From Reyranella sp. (lineage in GTDB: Bacteria > Pseudomonadota > Alphaproteobacteria > Reyranellales > Reyranellaceae), in contig JAIEOV010000011.1 of NCBI GenBank assembly GCA_019750135.1, forward strand, positions 1-64,000: 64,000 nucleotides of DNA, written 5' to 3'. This document shows, in pieces, positions 26,373 through 38,198 of this stretch. The first letter of the stretch is position 1; each line of letters begins with the position of its first letter. A program made the position numbers and the translations under genes. A model generated the notes under the pieces. It saw only the letters and a program-made list of their open reading frames with translations, made no database searches and was not told the origin of the DNA.

Positions 26373-28237
26373 AGCTGTGGCGCAAACGAGCCTCGCCCGA
26401 CCCGGCCGCCGCGGCAAACGCGGCGGCCGGCGCGCGTTACGGATCGGCTCAGGAGCGGCTCAAGGGCGACGCCCAGGAGACCGCACGCCAGCGGCTGGTC
26501 ATCGCATCAGGGCTGTTTGCCGTGATGTTCGTCGCCATTGCGTTGCGCATGGGCTACGTGTCGCTGCTGCGCGACGGCGCGGAGCCGACGCAGCGCGTCG
26601 CTGCGCGCGGCGGCTCGATCCAGTCGGAGCGCGGCGACATCGTCGACCGCAACGGCGCGGTGCTGGCGACCTCGATCCCGGTGATGTCGGCCTTCGTCAA
26701 TCCGCGCCTGCTGCTCGATTCGACGGATGCGGCCAAGAAGATCGTCTCGGCGCTGCCCGACCTCAAGTACGAGGACGTCAAGGGCAAGCTCGAGGAAGAC
26801 AAGACCTTCGTGTGGATCAAGCGCGGCCTCAGCCCGCGCGAGCATGACCGCGTCAACCGTCTCGGCATTCCCGGGCTGGAGTTCCAGGCCGAGGAACGCC
26901 GCATCTATCCGCAGGGCACGGCGGCGGCGCACATCCTGGGCTATGCCAGCGTCGACAATGCCGGCCTGGCGGGCGTCGAGCGCTACTTCGACCAGCAGCT
27001 GCAGAGCGGCGAGACGCTGCAACTCGCCATCGACCTTCGCCTGCAGCGCCTGGTCGAGCGCGAGATCGCGCGCGCCGTCGAGAAGTTCTCGGCGATCGGC
27101 GCCACCGCCATCGTCATGGACGCGACCAACGGCGAGATCCTCGCCATGGCCTCGCTGCCGACCTACGACCCCAACTCGGCCAAGACCATCACCAACGAGG
27201 CGCTGTTCAACCGCGCCACCTTGGGCGTCTACGAGCAGGGCTCGACCTTCAAGATCTTCAACACGGCGATGGCGCTCGACACCGGCAGAGTGACGCTGAA
27301 CTCGGTGTTCGACGCCACCTCGCCGATCAAGATCGACCGCTTCACCATCAACGACGACCACGCGCAGCGCCGGCCGCTCACCGTGCCTGAGCTGTTCAAG
27401 TTCTCGTCCAACATCGCCTCGGCCAAGATGGCGGTCGAGATGGGTTCGGAGACCCAGAAGGCCTTCTTCGACAAGATCGGCTTCCTGAAGCCGCTCACCA
27501 CTCAGCTCACCGAGCTCGCGGCGCCGCTCTATCCGCGCAACTGGATGAAGATCAACACCATGACCATCGCCTTCGGGCATGGCATCTCGGTGACGCCGCT
27601 GCATCTGGCGACCGGCTCGGCGGCGGTGGTCAATGGCGGCATCCTGTATTCGCCGAGCCTGGTGAAGCGCAACGCCGCCAGCGATCAAGGGCGGCGCATC
27701 ATCCAGCAGAAGACCTCGGTCATGATGCGCCAGCTGCTGCGCCTGAACGCCGTCGAGGGCACCGGCAAGAATGCCGACGTCCCGGGCTACGAGGTCGGCG
27801 GCAAGACCGGCACCGCCGAGAAGCCGTCGCGCGGCGGCTACCGCCAAAAAGCCCTAATCAGCTCGTTCGTTGGCGCGTTCCCGATGAACGATCCGAAATT
27901 CGTCATCCTGGTGTCGATCGACGAGCCGAAAGGCACGAAGGACACCTACGGCTTTGCGACAGCCGGCTGGGTGGCGGCTCCTTCGGTGAAGGTCATTGTC
28001 GAGGGCATGGCATCGCTCTACGGCATCCTGCCGGGCGACCTGAAGCAGGGCCTGCCGCCCATCGAGATCGCGTCGACGCCCGTGCCGGCGCCGGTGCCGC
28101 CGCCGCAGTTCGTGCCGGCGAGCGCCCGCCACCATCGCGGCGCCCAGGAACAGCGGAAGGCTCTGCCGGTACGGCCCGGCCCCAACCAGGCCGCGGCCGC
28201 ACCCCAAACGGGAGTGCGTCGCGTTGCTGCTGAGTGA
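26369..28237 (+). CDS. ftsI: Peptidoglycan D,D-transpeptidase FtsI (PBP3)
   Basis: A 622-residue septal transpeptidase. One N-terminal membrane helix (about residues 45-66) anchors a periplasmic pedestal domain and the penicillin-binding domain. The three active-site motifs are present: STFK (Ser292, Lys295), SSN at residues 346-348, and KTGT at residues 479-482. RGSIQSERGDIVDRNGAVLA is the usual pedestal entry. The C-terminal 60 residues are Pro/Ala-rich. The 3' end overlaps the murE start. Confidence 0.98.
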   Translation: MKLWRKRASPDPAAAANAAAGARYGSAQERLKGDAQETARQRLVIASGLFAVMFVAIALRMGYVSLLRDGAEPTQRVAARGGSIQSERGDIVDRNGAVLATSIPVMSAFVNPRLLLDSTDAAKKIVSALPDLKYEDVKGKLEEDKTFVWIKRGLSPREHDRVNRLGIPGLEFQAEERRIYPQGTAAAHILGYASVDNAGLAGVERYFDQQLQSGETLQLAIDLRLQRLVEREIARAVEKFSAIGATAIVMDATNGEILAMASLPTYDPNSAKTITNEALFNRATLGVYEQGSTFKIFNTAMALDTGRVTLNSVFDATSPIKIDRFTINDDHAQRRPLTVPELFKFSSNIASAKMAVEMGSETQKAFFDKIGFLKPLTTQLTELAAPLYPRNWMKINTMTIAFGHGISVTPLHLATGSAAVVNGGILYSPSLVKRNAASDQGRRIIQQKTSVMMRQLLRLNAVEGTGKNADVPGYEVGGKTGTAEKPSRGGYRQKALISSFVGAFPMNDPKFVILVSIDEPKGTKDTYGFATAGWVAAPSVKVIVEGMASLYGILPGDLKQGLPPIEIASTPVPAPVPPPQFVPASARHHRGAQEQRKALPVRPGPNQAAAAPQTGVRRVAAE

Positions 28238-29711
28238 CCTGATGCGGGAGAGTGCCAACGCGGCCACTATCGCCCCCGCGTTGCCACGCGACCCAGCCCT
28301 CGCCGGCCTGACCCTCGATTCGCGCAAGGTCGGGCCGGGCTTCCTGTTCGCCGCCCTCGCCGGCAATCGACAAGATGGTGCGGCCTATGTCGCCGAAGCG
28401 GTGAAGCGCGGCGCGGTCGCGATCCTCGCCGCGCCCAACGCCAATCTGCCGCCGCTCGATCCCTCGATCGTCGTCGTGCGCGACGACAATCCGCGCCGCC
28501 GCGTGGCGCTGATGGCGGCGGCCTTCGCCGGGGCGCAGCCGGCCTCCATCGCCGCCGTCACCGGAACCAACGGCAAGTCCTCGACCGTCCATTTCGTGCG
28601 TCACATCTGGGAGAGCCTCGGGCTGAAGGCGGCGAGCGTGGGCACGCTCGGTATCTTCTCGCCCGGCCTGACGCGCGAAGCCGGCCTCACCACGCCCGAC
28701 CCGGTGCAACTGCACGAAGACCTGGCGATCCTGGCGCGCGAGGGCGTCACCCACCTCGCCATCGAGGCGTCGAGCCACGGGCTCGACCAGCACCGGCTCG
28801 ACGGACTTCGTTTGTCGGCGGCCTGCTTCACCAACCTGACGCACGAGCACCTCGACTATCACAGCTCGATGGACACGTACTTCGCGGCGAAGGCGCGGCT
28901 GTTCGACAGCCTGCTGCCGGAAAGCGGCACGGCAGTGATCAACGCCGACAGCGATCGCGCCCAGGCACTGATGGCGATCGCGGCGCGCCGCGGCGTGCGC
29001 TGCTGGACCTACGGGGCCAAGGGCCGCGAGTTCCGCCTGCTCAAGGACCAGGCGACGTCGGCCGGCCAGCATCTCGCGGTCGAGATCCTGGGCGAGCTGC
29101 ACGGCATCGAGCTGCCGCTGGTCGGCGGCTTCCAGGCCTCCAATGCGCTGGGGGCGCTGGCGCTGGCCGTGGCGACCGGCGGCGATGTCGACCGTTCGGT
29201 CGAGGCGCTCGGCAGCGTGACCGGAGCGCCCGGCCGCCTGCAACTCGTCGCCCGCCATCGCACGGGCGCCAATGTCTATGTCGACTATGCCCACAAGCCC
29301 GAGGCGCTGGAGACCGTACTGGCGACCTTGCGGCCGTTCGCGCGCGGCCGGCTGGTCGTGGTGTTCGGCTGCGGCGGCGATCGCGATCGCGCCAAGCGGC
29401 CGGTGATGGGCGAGATCGCCACCCGCCTTGCCGACCTGACGCTGGTCACCGACGACAATCCGCGCAGCGAGGAACCCGAGGCGATCCGCGAAGAGATCGT
29501 GCGCGGCATTCCCGCCGACCGGCGCAACTGGATCGAGATACGCGACGGCCGGCATGCCGCCATCGAGCGCGGCATGGCCTCACTGCGCAGCGAGGACGAC
29601 CTGCTGCTGATCGCCGGCAAGGGCCACGAGACCGGCCAGACCATCAAGGGCGTCACGCATCACTTCGACGACGCCGAGGTGGCGCGCGAATTCGCCGAGG
29701 CCGTGTCGTGA
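28224..29711 (+). CDS. murE: UDP-MurNAc-tripeptide synthetase (meso-DAP adding)
   Basis: A 495-residue Mur ligase that adds the third amino acid to UDP-MurNAc-L-Ala-D-Glu. The ATP site is AVTGTNGKSSTVHFVRHIW. The substrate-specificity motif DNPR, in VTDDNPRSEEPEAIREEI, marks a meso-diaminopimelate enzyme. A TTG at 28224 after GGGAG is the best start and overlaps ftsI by 14 bases. The stop overlaps the murF GTG (GTGA). Confidence 0.97.
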   Translation: MLLSDLMRESANAATIAPALPRDPALAGLTLDSRKVGPGFLFAALAGNRQDGAAYVAEAVKRGAVAILAAPNANLPPLDPSIVVVRDDNPRRRVALMAAAFAGAQPASIAAVTGTNGKSSTVHFVRHIWESLGLKAASVGTLGIFSPGLTREAGLTTPDPVQLHEDLAILAREGVTHLAIEASSHGLDQHRLDGLRLSAACFTNLTHEHLDYHSSMDTYFAAKARLFDSLLPESGTAVINADSDRAQALMAIAARRGVRCWTYGAKGREFRLLKDQATSAGQHLAVEILGELHGIELPLVGGFQASNALGALALAVATGGDVDRSVEALGSVTGAPGRLQLVARHRTGANVYVDYAHKPEALETVLATLRPFARGRLVVVFGCGGDRDRAKRPVMGEIATRLADLTLVTDDNPRSEEPEAIREEIVRGIPADRRNWIEIRDGRHAAIERGMASLRSEDDLLLIAGKGHETGQTIKGVTHHFDDAEVAREFAEAVS

Positions 29712-31111
29712 GCGCGCTGTGGACCTCCGACGAGGTGGCTCGGGCCCTCGGGGCGCCCGTTGCCGCGCGGTTCGAAGCCAATGGCGTCACCTTCGACAGC
29801 CGCGCCGTCGGCAAAGGCGATCTGTTCTTTGCCCTGAAAGGCGAGACGACCGACGGGCACGGCTTCGTCGCCGAGGCGATGAAGCGCGGCGCTGCGGCGG
29901 CCATCGTGTCGCGCGACGTCGAGCATGCCGGCGGCACGCTGATCCGTGTTCCCGACACCCAGAAGGCCCTGGTCGATCTCGGCCACGCCGCGCGCCGGCG
30001 CAGCAAGGCCCGCATCGCCAGCGTGACCGGTTCCGTCGGCAAGACCAGCACCAAGGACGGGCTGCGCGCCATGCTGTCGGCCCAGGCGCCGACCTCGGCC
30101 AGCACCGCCTCATTCAACAACCATGTCGGCGTGCCGATCAGCCTGGCCCGCCTGCCGCGCGAGGCGCGCTACGGCGTGTTCGAGATCGGCATGAACCATC
30201 CCGGCGAGATCGAGCCGCTGGCCCGCCAGGTCGAGGCCCATGTCGGCGTCGTGACCAATGTCGGACCGGTCCATATCGGTTTCATGGGCTCGGAGGAGGC
30301 GATCGCCGACGAGAAGGCCTGCCTGTTCGCCGGCATGGCCGAAGGCGCAGTGGCCGTGCTCAATCGCGACAGCCGGCACTACGGGCGCATCGCCGGCCAT
30401 GCCGAGCGCTTCGGCGTATCCCGCATCGTCGGCTTCGGGCGCAGCGAGAGCGCGGACGCCCGGCTTCTCTCCTGCGACCTGCAGGATTCGGGCAGCGATG
30501 TTGTCGCCTTGATCCATGGCCGGCGCATCGAGTATCGCCTTGGCGCGGCCGGCGAGCACTGGGTGCTGAACAGCATCGCGGCGCTCGCCGTCGTCGAGGC
30601 GCTCGGTGCAGACATGATGCAGGCGGCCGCCGCGCTCGCCGGGGTTTCGGCTTCGCCGGGTCGCGGTGCGCGGCGCATGCTGAAGTTCGGCAGCGGCACG
30701 GTCGAGCTTCTCGACGAGAGCTACAACGGCAACCCGGTGTCGGTCCGCGCCATGCTGGCCGTGCTGGCCCGCACCGCGCCGGCGACGGGCGGCCGTCGCC
30801 TGCTGGCGCTGGGCGACATGCGCGAGCTGGGCGAGGGCGCCGACGCCTATCACGCCGCGCTCGCCGATGCGGTGTCGGCGAGCGGCGCCACGCAGGTCTT
30901 CCTGTGTGGGCCGCACATGCGGGCGCTGTGGGACAAGCTCGCGCCGTCGCAGCGCGGCGTGCATCGGCCGGATTCGGCTGCGCTGGCCGGCGAAGTCGCC
31001 GCGGTGGTGAAGGCAGGAGATGTGATTGCGGTGAAGGGTTCGTTGGGTTCGAAAATGAAGATTGTCGTCGACGCCATCCTGGCGGCCAGCGGCGGCGAGG
31101 TGGGACGCTAG
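29708..31111 (+). CDS. murF: UDP-MurNAc-tripeptide:D-Ala-D-Ala ligase
   Basis: A 467-residue Mur ligase that adds D-alanyl-D-alanine to the UDP-MurNAc-tripeptide. The nucleotide site is ASVTGSVGKTSTKDGLRAM, followed by SFNNHVGVPISLARLP and the FEIGMNHPGEIEPLARQV block typical of MurF. The C-terminal domain carries LLDESYNGNPVSVRAMLAVL. GTG start coupled to murE, and mraY begins at the base after its stop. Confidence 0.97.
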   Translation: MSALWTSDEVARALGAPVAARFEANGVTFDSRAVGKGDLFFALKGETTDGHGFVAEAMKRGAAAAIVSRDVEHAGGTLIRVPDTQKALVDLGHAARRRSKARIASVTGSVGKTSTKDGLRAMLSAQAPTSASTASFNNHVGVPISLARLPREARYGVFEIGMNHPGEIEPLARQVEAHVGVVTNVGPVHIGFMGSEEAIADEKACLFAGMAEGAVAVLNRDSRHYGRIAGHAERFGVSRIVGFGRSESADARLLSCDLQDSGSDVVALIHGRRIEYRLGAAGEHWVLNSIAALAVVEALGADMMQAAAALAGVSASPGRGARRMLKFGSGTVELLDESYNGNPVSVRAMLAVLARTAPATGGRRLLALGDMRELGEGADAYHAALADAVSASGATQVFLCGPHMRALWDKLAPSQRGVHRPDSAALAGEVAAVVKAGDVIAVKGSLGSKMKIVVDAILAASGGEVGR

Positions 31112-32200
<1,089 letters not shown>

Positions 32201-32202
32201 GG

Positions 32203-33588
32203 ATGATCGATCTCGGCATACTGAAAGGGTCGTCCTTCGTCGTGCTGGGGCTGGCGCGCTCCGGCCTGGCGACGGGACGCGCCTTGAAGGCGGCCGGCAT
32301 CGACACCATCTGCTGGGACGACAACGCCGCCTCGCGCGAGGCCGCCGCGGCGGCCGGGCTGAACGTCGCCGACCCCACGGGCATCGACTGGTCGCGCATC
32401 ACCGCGCTGGTCATCAGCCCGGGCATTCCCAGCACCTTTCCCCAACCGCATCCCGTGGCTGCCGCGGCGCGCGCGGCCGGCCGGAAGATCATCTGCGACG
32501 TGGAGCTGCTGGCGCGCGCCCAGGACAAGGCGAAGTACGTCGCCATCACCGGCACCAACGGCAAGTCGACGACGACGGCGCTGATCGGCCATATCCTCGC
32601 CGAGGCCGGCGTGCGCGGCGAGGTCGGCGGCAATATCGGCCGCGGTGCGCTCGACCTGGCGCCGCTCGGCGCCGACGGCATCTACGTGCTCGAACTGTCG
32701 TCCTATCAGCTCGAATTGCTGGAGACCTTCCACGCCCATGTCGCGGTGTGGCTCAACATCACGCCCGACCATATCGACCGCCACGGCGACCTCGCGGGCT
32801 ACGTCGCCGCCAAGGAGAACATCTTCGCCCGCCAGCAGGTGCGCGACTGTGCCGTGATCGGCATCGACGACGAACCGTCGCGCGCCGTCTACACCAAGCT
32901 CGCCAAGCGCGGCATCGCGGCCGTGCCGGTGAGGCTCGAGACGCCGGTCGCCGGCGGCATATCGTTCCGCGCCGGCATGCTGGTCGATGCCGACGGCTAC
33001 GTCGTCGATTTTGCCGACGTGCCGACCCTGCCGGGCGATCACAATGCGCAGAACGCGGCCTGTGCCTGGGCAACCTGCCGCTGGCTCGGCGTACCGCGCG
33101 AGAGGATCGTCGCCGGGCTGAAGACCTATCCCGGCCTGCCTCATCGTCAGGAGCGTGTCGCTTCCGTCGGCGCCGTCGTCTACGTCAACGACAGCAAGGC
33201 AACCAACGCCGACGCAACGGCGCGCGCGCTGTCGTCGTACCACGATATCTACTGGATCCTCGGCGGCCAGGCGAAGGAGGGCGGCGTGGCGCCGCTCGCG
33301 CCGTGGTTCGACCGCATCCGCCATGCCTTCCTGATCGGCGAGGCGACCGAGCTGTTCGCCGGCCAGCTCGAGGGCAAGATCGCCTACAGCCGCTGCGGCG
33401 ACCTCAAGTCGGCGCTCGACGCTGCGCATGAGCGCGCGCAGCGGGAGTCCAAAGGAAACGCCGTGGTGCTGCTGTCGCCGGCCTGCGCCTCGTGGGACCA
33501 GTGGCAGAGCTATGAACACCGTGGCGATGCATTCCGCGCCATGGCGCGCGCCCTGCCGGGGGCGCAGGTTTTGGGGAGAGCAGCGTGA
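32203..33588 (+). CDS. murD: UDP-MurNAc-L-Ala:D-Glu ligase
   Basis: A 461-residue Mur ligase that adds D-glutamate. The N-terminal UDP-binding region reads FVVLGLARSGLATGRALKAA. The ATP site is AITGTNGKSTTTALIGHILA, and ELSSYQLELLETF, LNITPDHIDRHG and VYVNDSKATNADATARAL are the characteristic blocks. The ATG at 32203 is set by the mraY stop two bases upstream, with GAGG just before; the long in-frame extension upstream is antisense-type noise across other genes. The end overlaps the ftsW GTG. Confidence 0.97.
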   Translation: MIDLGILKGSSFVVLGLARSGLATGRALKAAGIDTICWDDNAASREAAAAAGLNVADPTGIDWSRITALVISPGIPSTFPQPHPVAAAARAAGRKIICDVELLARAQDKAKYVAITGTNGKSTTTALIGHILAEAGVRGEVGGNIGRGALDLAPLGADGIYVLELSSYQLELLETFHAHVAVWLNITPDHIDRHGDLAGYVAAKENIFARQQVRDCAVIGIDDEPSRAVYTKLAKRGIAAVPVRLETPVAGGISFRAGMLVDADGYVVDFADVPTLPGDHNAQNAACAWATCRWLGVPRERIVAGLKTYPGLPHRQERVASVGAVVYVNDSKATNADATARALSSYHDIYWILGGQAKEGGVAPLAPWFDRIRHAFLIGEATELFAGQLEGKIAYSRCGDLKSALDAAHERAQRESKGNAVVLLSPACASWDQWQSYEHRGDAFRAMARALPGAQVLGRAA

Positions 33589-34712
33589 TCCAGGTACCCC
33601 GCGACGATCGCAGCGTTATCGGCCAATGGTGGTGGACCGTCGACCGCTGGTCGCTGGGCGCCATCCTGGGCATCATCGCCTTCGGCATCATGCTGACGCT
33701 CGCCGCCTCGCCGCCGGCCGCCGAGCGCATCGGCGCCGATCCCTTGATCTTCGCCAAGCGCCAGTTCTTCTTCCTGCCCCTCGCCCTGACGCTGATGCTG
33801 GCCATTTCACTCGCCTCGCCGCGCCATATCCGGCGGCTGGCGTTGGTGGTGTTCTGTGGCAGCGTGCTGTTGCTCGCCGCCACCTTCGTCATCGGCGTCG
33901 AGATCAAGGGCGCGCGGCGCTGGATCTCGGTGCCCGGCCTGTCGAGCGTGCAGCCCTCGGAGTTCGTGAAGCCCAGCCTGGCGGTGATCTCGGCCTGGCT
34001 GCTGGCGCAAAGCCGCGCCGAGCGGCGGGCGCCGGGTTACATCCTCTCGACCTTGCTGGTCGGCGGCGTGCTGGCCTTGCTGGTGATGCAGCCCGACCTC
34101 GGCATGAGCGTGGTGGTGGCACTGGTGTGGGCGGCCCAGCTCTTCGTCGTCGGCCTGCCGATGTGGATCGCGGCGTTCGGCGTGATCGGCGGCGCGGCCG
34201 GGCTCGTCGGCGCCTACTTCACTTTCAGCCACGTTCGCAGCCGCTTCGACCGCTTTCTCGATCCGTCGTCGGGCGACAACTACCAGGTCAACACTTCGCT
34301 GGAAGCCTTCATGAACGGCGGCCCGTTCGGTCGCGGGCCGGGCGAGGGGACGGTGAAGGCGCAGCTTCCCGACGCCCATACCGACTTCGTGATGGCGGTT
34401 GCGGGCGAAGAGTTCGGCCTGCTCGTCTGCCTGATGATCCTGGCTTTGTTCGCCTTCGTCACGATGCGTTCGATGTCGCGCGCCTCGAAGGAGACCAGCC
34501 TCTTCATCACCCTGGCCGCTACCGGGCTCGCCGTGCAGTTCGGCCTGCAGGCCGCCATCAACATGGCCTCGACCATCCAGCTCATCCCGGCCAAGGGCAT
34601 GACCTTGCCGTTCATCTCCTATGGCGGCTCCTCGGCGCTGGCGATGGCGATCTGCCTTGGCATGATGCTGTCGCTGACGCGCGAGCATGCCGGCCTCAGG
34701 GAGGCTGTCTGA
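33585..34712 (+). CDS. ftsW: SEDS family peptidoglycan glycosyltransferase FtsW
   Basis: A 375-residue polytopic membrane protein with about ten helices. It is the septal glycan polymerase working with FtsI. Family features are IEIKGARRWISVPGLSSVQP SEF (split here only for length), MQPDLGMSVVVALVWAA, the periplasmic loop with NYQVNTSLEAFMNGGPFGRG, the DAHTDFVMAVAGEEFGLLVC block and TLPFISYGGSSALAM. GTG start coupled to murD (GTGA); its stop overlaps the murG ATG (TGATG). Confidence 0.97.
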   Translation: MIQVPRDDRSVIGQWWWTVDRWSLGAILGIIAFGIMLTLAASPPAAERIGADPLIFAKRQFFFLPLALTLMLAISLASPRHIRRLALVVFCGSVLLLAATFVIGVEIKGARRWISVPGLSSVQPSEFVKPSLAVISAWLLAQSRAERRAPGYILSTLLVGGVLALLVMQPDLGMSVVVALVWAAQLFVVGLPMWIAAFGVIGGAAGLVGAYFTFSHVRSRFDRFLDPSSGDNYQVNTSLEAFMNGGPFGRGPGEGTVKAQLPDAHTDFVMAVAGEEFGLLVCLMILALFAFVTMRSMSRASKETSLFITLAATGLAVQFGLQAAINMASTIQLIPAKGMTLPFISYGGSSALAMAICLGMMLSLTREHAGLREAV

Positions 34713-35812
34713 TGGCAGCAGCGCGCCCCGTGGTCCTGGCTGCAGGCGGCACCGGCGGGCATGTGTTCCCCGCTGAAGCGCTGGCCGGCGAACTCGAGGC
34801 GCGCGGCGTGCCGTTCGCCCTGGTCACCGATGCGCGTGGCCGCCAGTGGCAGGGCGCGTTGTCCGATCGCCCGATCCACTACATCCACTCGGCCAGCCCC
34901 AGCGGCTCGCTGGGCCAGCGGCTGAAGGCCATGATGTCGCTCGGCTTCGGCCTGTTCGACGCCTGGCTCGCGTTGGGCCGCATCGGCCCGTCGGCTGTCG
35001 TCGGCTTTGGCGGCTACGCCTCGGTGCCGACCATGGTCGCCGCCCGCCTGCGTCGCCTGCCGGCGATGCTGCACGAGCAGAACGCCGTGCTGGGCCGTGC
35101 CAACCGCATGGTGCTGGGCGGTGTCGAGCGCATCGCGACCTCGTTCGATCACACCCGCTTCATTGCCGACGGCGACGGCCGCGCCCGCCTGGTCGGCAAT
35201 CCGGTGCGCGAGGCCGTACGCCTGCTGCGCGACCAGCCCTATCGCGCGCCGGCCGAGGGTCGCGTCATCGACGTCGTGGTGTTCGGCGGCAGCCAGGGCG
35301 CCACGTCGTTCAGCCAGGTCGTGCCCGAGGCGATCCTTTCGTTGCCGCAGGCGCTGCGCTCCCGCATCCGCCTGGTCCAGCAGTGCCGGTCGGAGGATTT
35401 CGACAAGGTGCGCCAGCGCTACACGCGCGGCGGCGTGGTCGTCGAACTGGCGCCGTTCTTCACCGACCTGCCGCAGCGCCTGGCGGCGGCCCATCTGGTG
35501 ATCGGCCGCGCCGGCGCTTCGACCGTGGCCGAGCTCGCGACCATCGGTCGGCCGTCGATCCTGGTGCCCTATCCCTATGCTGCCGACGACCACCAGACGG
35601 CCAACGCCCGCGCCTTCGAGGCGGCGGGCGCCTGCATCGTGATCCCGCACGCCGAGTTCACTGCGGCGACGCTGGCCGGCCACCTGGCGCGGCTGTTCGA
35701 GACACCGCAGCGGCTGGCCGACATGGCCGCCGCCGCCCATGCTACGGCCAAGCCGGATGCCGCGGCGCGCCTTGCCGACCTCGTCGGCGAAATGATTGGA
35801 GTTGCCGCATGA
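34712..35812 (+). CDS. murG: UDP-GlcNAc:lipid I GlcNAc transferase
   Basis: A 366-residue peripheral membrane glycosyltransferase that makes lipid II. The N-terminal glycine-rich loop is [19 protein letters not shown], followed by [11 protein letters not shown] and [13 protein letters not shown]. The C-terminal UDP-GlcNAc part has [13 protein letters not shown], the [11 protein letters not shown] block and [15 protein letters not shown]. Complete in length. Overlaps ftsW by one base and murC by four. Confidence 0.98.
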   Translation: MAAARPVVLAAGGTGGHVFPAEALAGELEARGVPFALVTDARGRQWQGALSDRPIHYIHSASPSGSLGQRLKAMMSLGFGLFDAWLALGRIGPSAVVGFGGYASVPTMVAARLRRLPAMLHEQNAVLGRANRMVLGGVERIATSFDHTRFIADGDGRARLVGNPVREAVRLLRDQPYRAPAEGRVIDVVVFGGSQGATSFSQVVPEAILSLPQALRSRIRLVQQCRSEDFDKVRQRYTRGGVVVELAPFFTDLPQRLAAAHLVIGRAGASTVAELATIGRPSILVPYPYAADDHQTANARAFEAAGACIVIPHAEFTAATLAGHLARLFETPQRLADMAAAAHATAKPDAAARLADLVGEMIGVAA

Positions 35813-37287
35813 GGGCTATGCCGCTCGATCTCGGATTGATCCACTTCGTCGGCATCGGCGGCATCGGCATGTCGGGCATCGCCGAGGTGCTGCACAATCT
35901 CGGCTACAAGGTGCAGGGCAGCGACATCGCCGACGGCGCCAATACGCGCCGGCTGCAGGAGATCGGCATCAAGGTCGCGATCGGCCATCGCGCCGACAAC
36001 ATCGCCCACGCCCAGGTCGTGGTCGTGTCGAGCGCAGTCAAGAAGGACAATCCCGAGGTGCTGGCCGCCCGCGCGCGCCTGCTGCCGGTGGTGCGCCGCG
36101 CCGAGATGCTGGGCGAGCTGATGCGGCTCAAATGGTCGGTGGCGATCGGCGGCACGCACGGCAAGACGACGACGACCTCGATGGTTGCGGCCATGCTCGA
36201 TGCCGGCGGGCTCGATCCCACGGTCATCAACGGCGGCATCATCAACGCCTACGGCACCAACGCCCGGCTGGGCGGCGGCGACTGGATGGTGGTCGAATCC
36301 GACGAATCGGACGGCTCGTTCCTGCGCCTGCCGGCCGTCATCGCCGTCGTCACCAACGTCGATCCCGAGCATCTCGACCATTACGGCACCTTCGACGCGC
36401 TGCGCGATGCCTTCGTGCGCTTCGTCGAGAACATCCCGTTCTACGGCTTCGCCGTGCTGTGCACCGACCATCCCGAGGTGCAGGCGCTGATCCCGCGCAT
36501 CGCCGACCGCCGCCTGGTCACCTACGGCATCGGCGCCAATGCCGACGTCCGCGCCATCAACCTCAAGCTCGACCGCGGCGGCGCCGACTTCGACGTCATG
36601 ATCCAGAACCGCGCGACCAACGAATCGCGCACCATCGTCGACCTTCGCCTCCCGATGTTCGGCCAGCACAACGTGCAGAACGCGCTGGCCGCCATCGCCG
36701 TCGCCCAGGAAATGGGCCTGCCCGACGAGACCATCCGCCGCGCGCTGGCCGGGTTCGCGGGCGTCAAGCGGCGCTTCACCAAGACGGGCGAGGCGCACGG
36801 CATCACCGTGATCGACGATTACGGCCATCATCCGGTCGAGATCGCCGCCACCCTGCGCGCCGCGCGTCAGAGCTATGGCGGTTCGGGCCGGGTGATCGCG
36901 GTGGTGCAGCCGCATCGCTACACCCGCCTCGCCAGCCTGCGCGACGACTTCGCGGCCTGCTTCGGCGACGCCGACGCCGTCCTGATCGCCGACGTCTATG
37001 CCGCCGGCGAGGCGCCGATCGAGGGCGTGAACCGCGACATGCTGGTGAGCCTGGCGCAACGCGCCGGCCATCGCGATGTAACGGCGCTCGGTGGACCGGG
37101 CGACCTTCCCGGCCTGATCTGGCAGATGGCGCGCCCGGGCGACGTCGTGGTCTGCCTCGGCGCCGGCAACATCACGGCCTGGGCGCATGCGCTGCCCGGC
37201 CAGTTGCAGCAGATGGCCGCCGAGCAAAAGGGTCTGCGCTCGATCGCCAACGATCCCGGCCCCTCGAGCAGTGGGACGGCCGCATGA
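35809..37287 (+). CDS. murC: UDP-MurNAc:L-Ala ligase
   Basis: A 492-residue Mur ligase that starts the stem peptide by adding L-alanine. The N-terminal [20 protein letters not shown] and [14 protein letters not shown] form the UDP-MurNAc domain, and [18 protein letters not shown] is the ATP loop. [14 protein letters not shown] and [17 protein letters not shown] are also diagnostic. ATG overlaps the murG stop (ATGA). Confidence 0.98.
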   Translation: MRAMPLDLGLIHFVGIGGIGMSGIAEVLHNLGYKVQGSDIADGANTRRLQEIGIKVAIGHRADNIAHAQVVVVSSAVKKDNPEVLAARARLLPVVRRAEMLGELMRLKWSVAIGGTHGKTTTTSMVAAMLDAGGLDPTVINGGIINAYGTNARLGGGDWMVVESDESDGSFLRLPAVIAVVTNVDPEHLDHYGTFDALRDAFVRFVENIPFYGFAVLCTDHPEVQALIPRIADRRLVTYGIGANADVRAINLKLDRGGADFDVMIQNRATNESRTIVDLRLPMFGQHNVQNALAAIAVAQEMGLPDETIRRALAGFAGVKRRFTKTGEAHGITVIDDYGHHPVEIAATLRAARQSYGGSGRVIAVVQPHRYTRLASLRDDFAACFGDADAVLIADVYAAGEAPIEGVNRDMLVSLAQRAGHRDVTALGGPGDLPGLIWQMARPGDVVVCLGAGNITAWAHALPGQLQQMAAEQKGLRSIANDPGPSSSGTAA

Positions 37288-38198
37288 TGGCGCTGCAGGC
37301 CCATCCTCACCTGATCGACCGGCTGCCAAAGCCGCGCGGCCGGCTGACCGCCGATGCGCCGCTCGGCCAGCAGACCTGGTTCGCGACCGGTGGGCCTGCC
37401 GAAGTGCTGTTCCGCCCGGCCGATGTCGAGGATCTCGCGGCGTTTCTCGGCGCGTTGCCGGCTGACGTGCCGGTCACGGTGCTGGGCGTGGGCTCGAACG
37501 TCGTCGTCCGCGACGGCGGCATCCGCGGCGTGGTGATCCGCCTGCTGCGCGGCTTCACCGGCATCACGGTCGAAGGCCACGAGGTCGTGGCCGGCGCCGG
37601 CGCGCCCGATCTCAACGTGGCGCTGACGGCGCGCGAGCACTCGCTGGCCGGTCTGGAGTTCCTCAGCGGCATTCCCGGCACCATCGGCGGCGCTTTCCCG
37701 ACCAACGCCGGCGCCTATGGCGGCGAGCTTGCCGAGGTGCTGATCTCGGCCCAGGCGGTCGATCGCGCCGGCCGGATCTTCACTGTGACGCCGAAGGAGC
37801 TCGGCCTCTCCTATCGCCACAGCGACGCGCCGGCCGACTGGATCTTCACCTCGGCGCGCCTGCGCGCGGCGCCCGGCGACCAGCTGGCCATCACGCGCCG
37901 CATCAACGAGATCGACGGCGCGCGCGCCGAGTCCCAGCCGCGCAGCCGGACCGGCGGGTCGACCTTCGCCAATCCGCCCGGCCACAAGGCGTGGGAGCTG
38001 ATCGATGCGGCGGGCTGCCGTGGTTTGAAGATCGGCGGCGCCCAGGTCTCGGAGAAGCACACGAATTTCCTGATCAATACCGGCGCCGCCACCGCTTCCG
38101 ACATCGAGAAGCTGGGCGAGGAAGTACGCCGGCGCGTGTTCGACAAGAGTGGCGTACGGCTCCAGTGGGAGATCCGGCGCCTCGGAGAGTTCGCATGA
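37284..38198 (+). CDS. murB: UDP-N-acetylenolpyruvoylglucosamine reductase
   Basis: A 304-residue FAD enzyme that reduces UDP-GlcNAc-enolpyruvate to UDP-MurNAc using NADPH. FAD-binding features are [15 protein letters not shown] and [20 protein letters not shown], then [20 protein letters not shown]. The active-site SYRHSD and the [30 protein letters not shown] blocks are in place; this is the shorter type II form. Two adjacent ATGs (37284, 37287) exist; the first overlaps the murC stop. Confidence 0.97.
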   Translation: MMALQAHPHLIDRLPKPRGRLTADAPLGQQTWFATGGPAEVLFRPADVEDLAAFLGALPADVPVTVLGVGSNVVVRDGGIRGVVIRLLRGFTGITVEGHEVVAGAGAPDLNVALTAREHSLAGLEFLSGIPGTIGGAFPTNAGAYGGELAEVLISAQAVDRAGRIFTVTPKELGLSYRHSDAPADWIFTSARLRAAPGDQLAITRRINEIDGARAESQPRSRTGGSTFANPPGHKAWELIDAAGCRGLKIGGAQVSEKHTNFLINTGAATASDIEKLGEEVRRRVFDKSGVRLQWEIRRLGEFA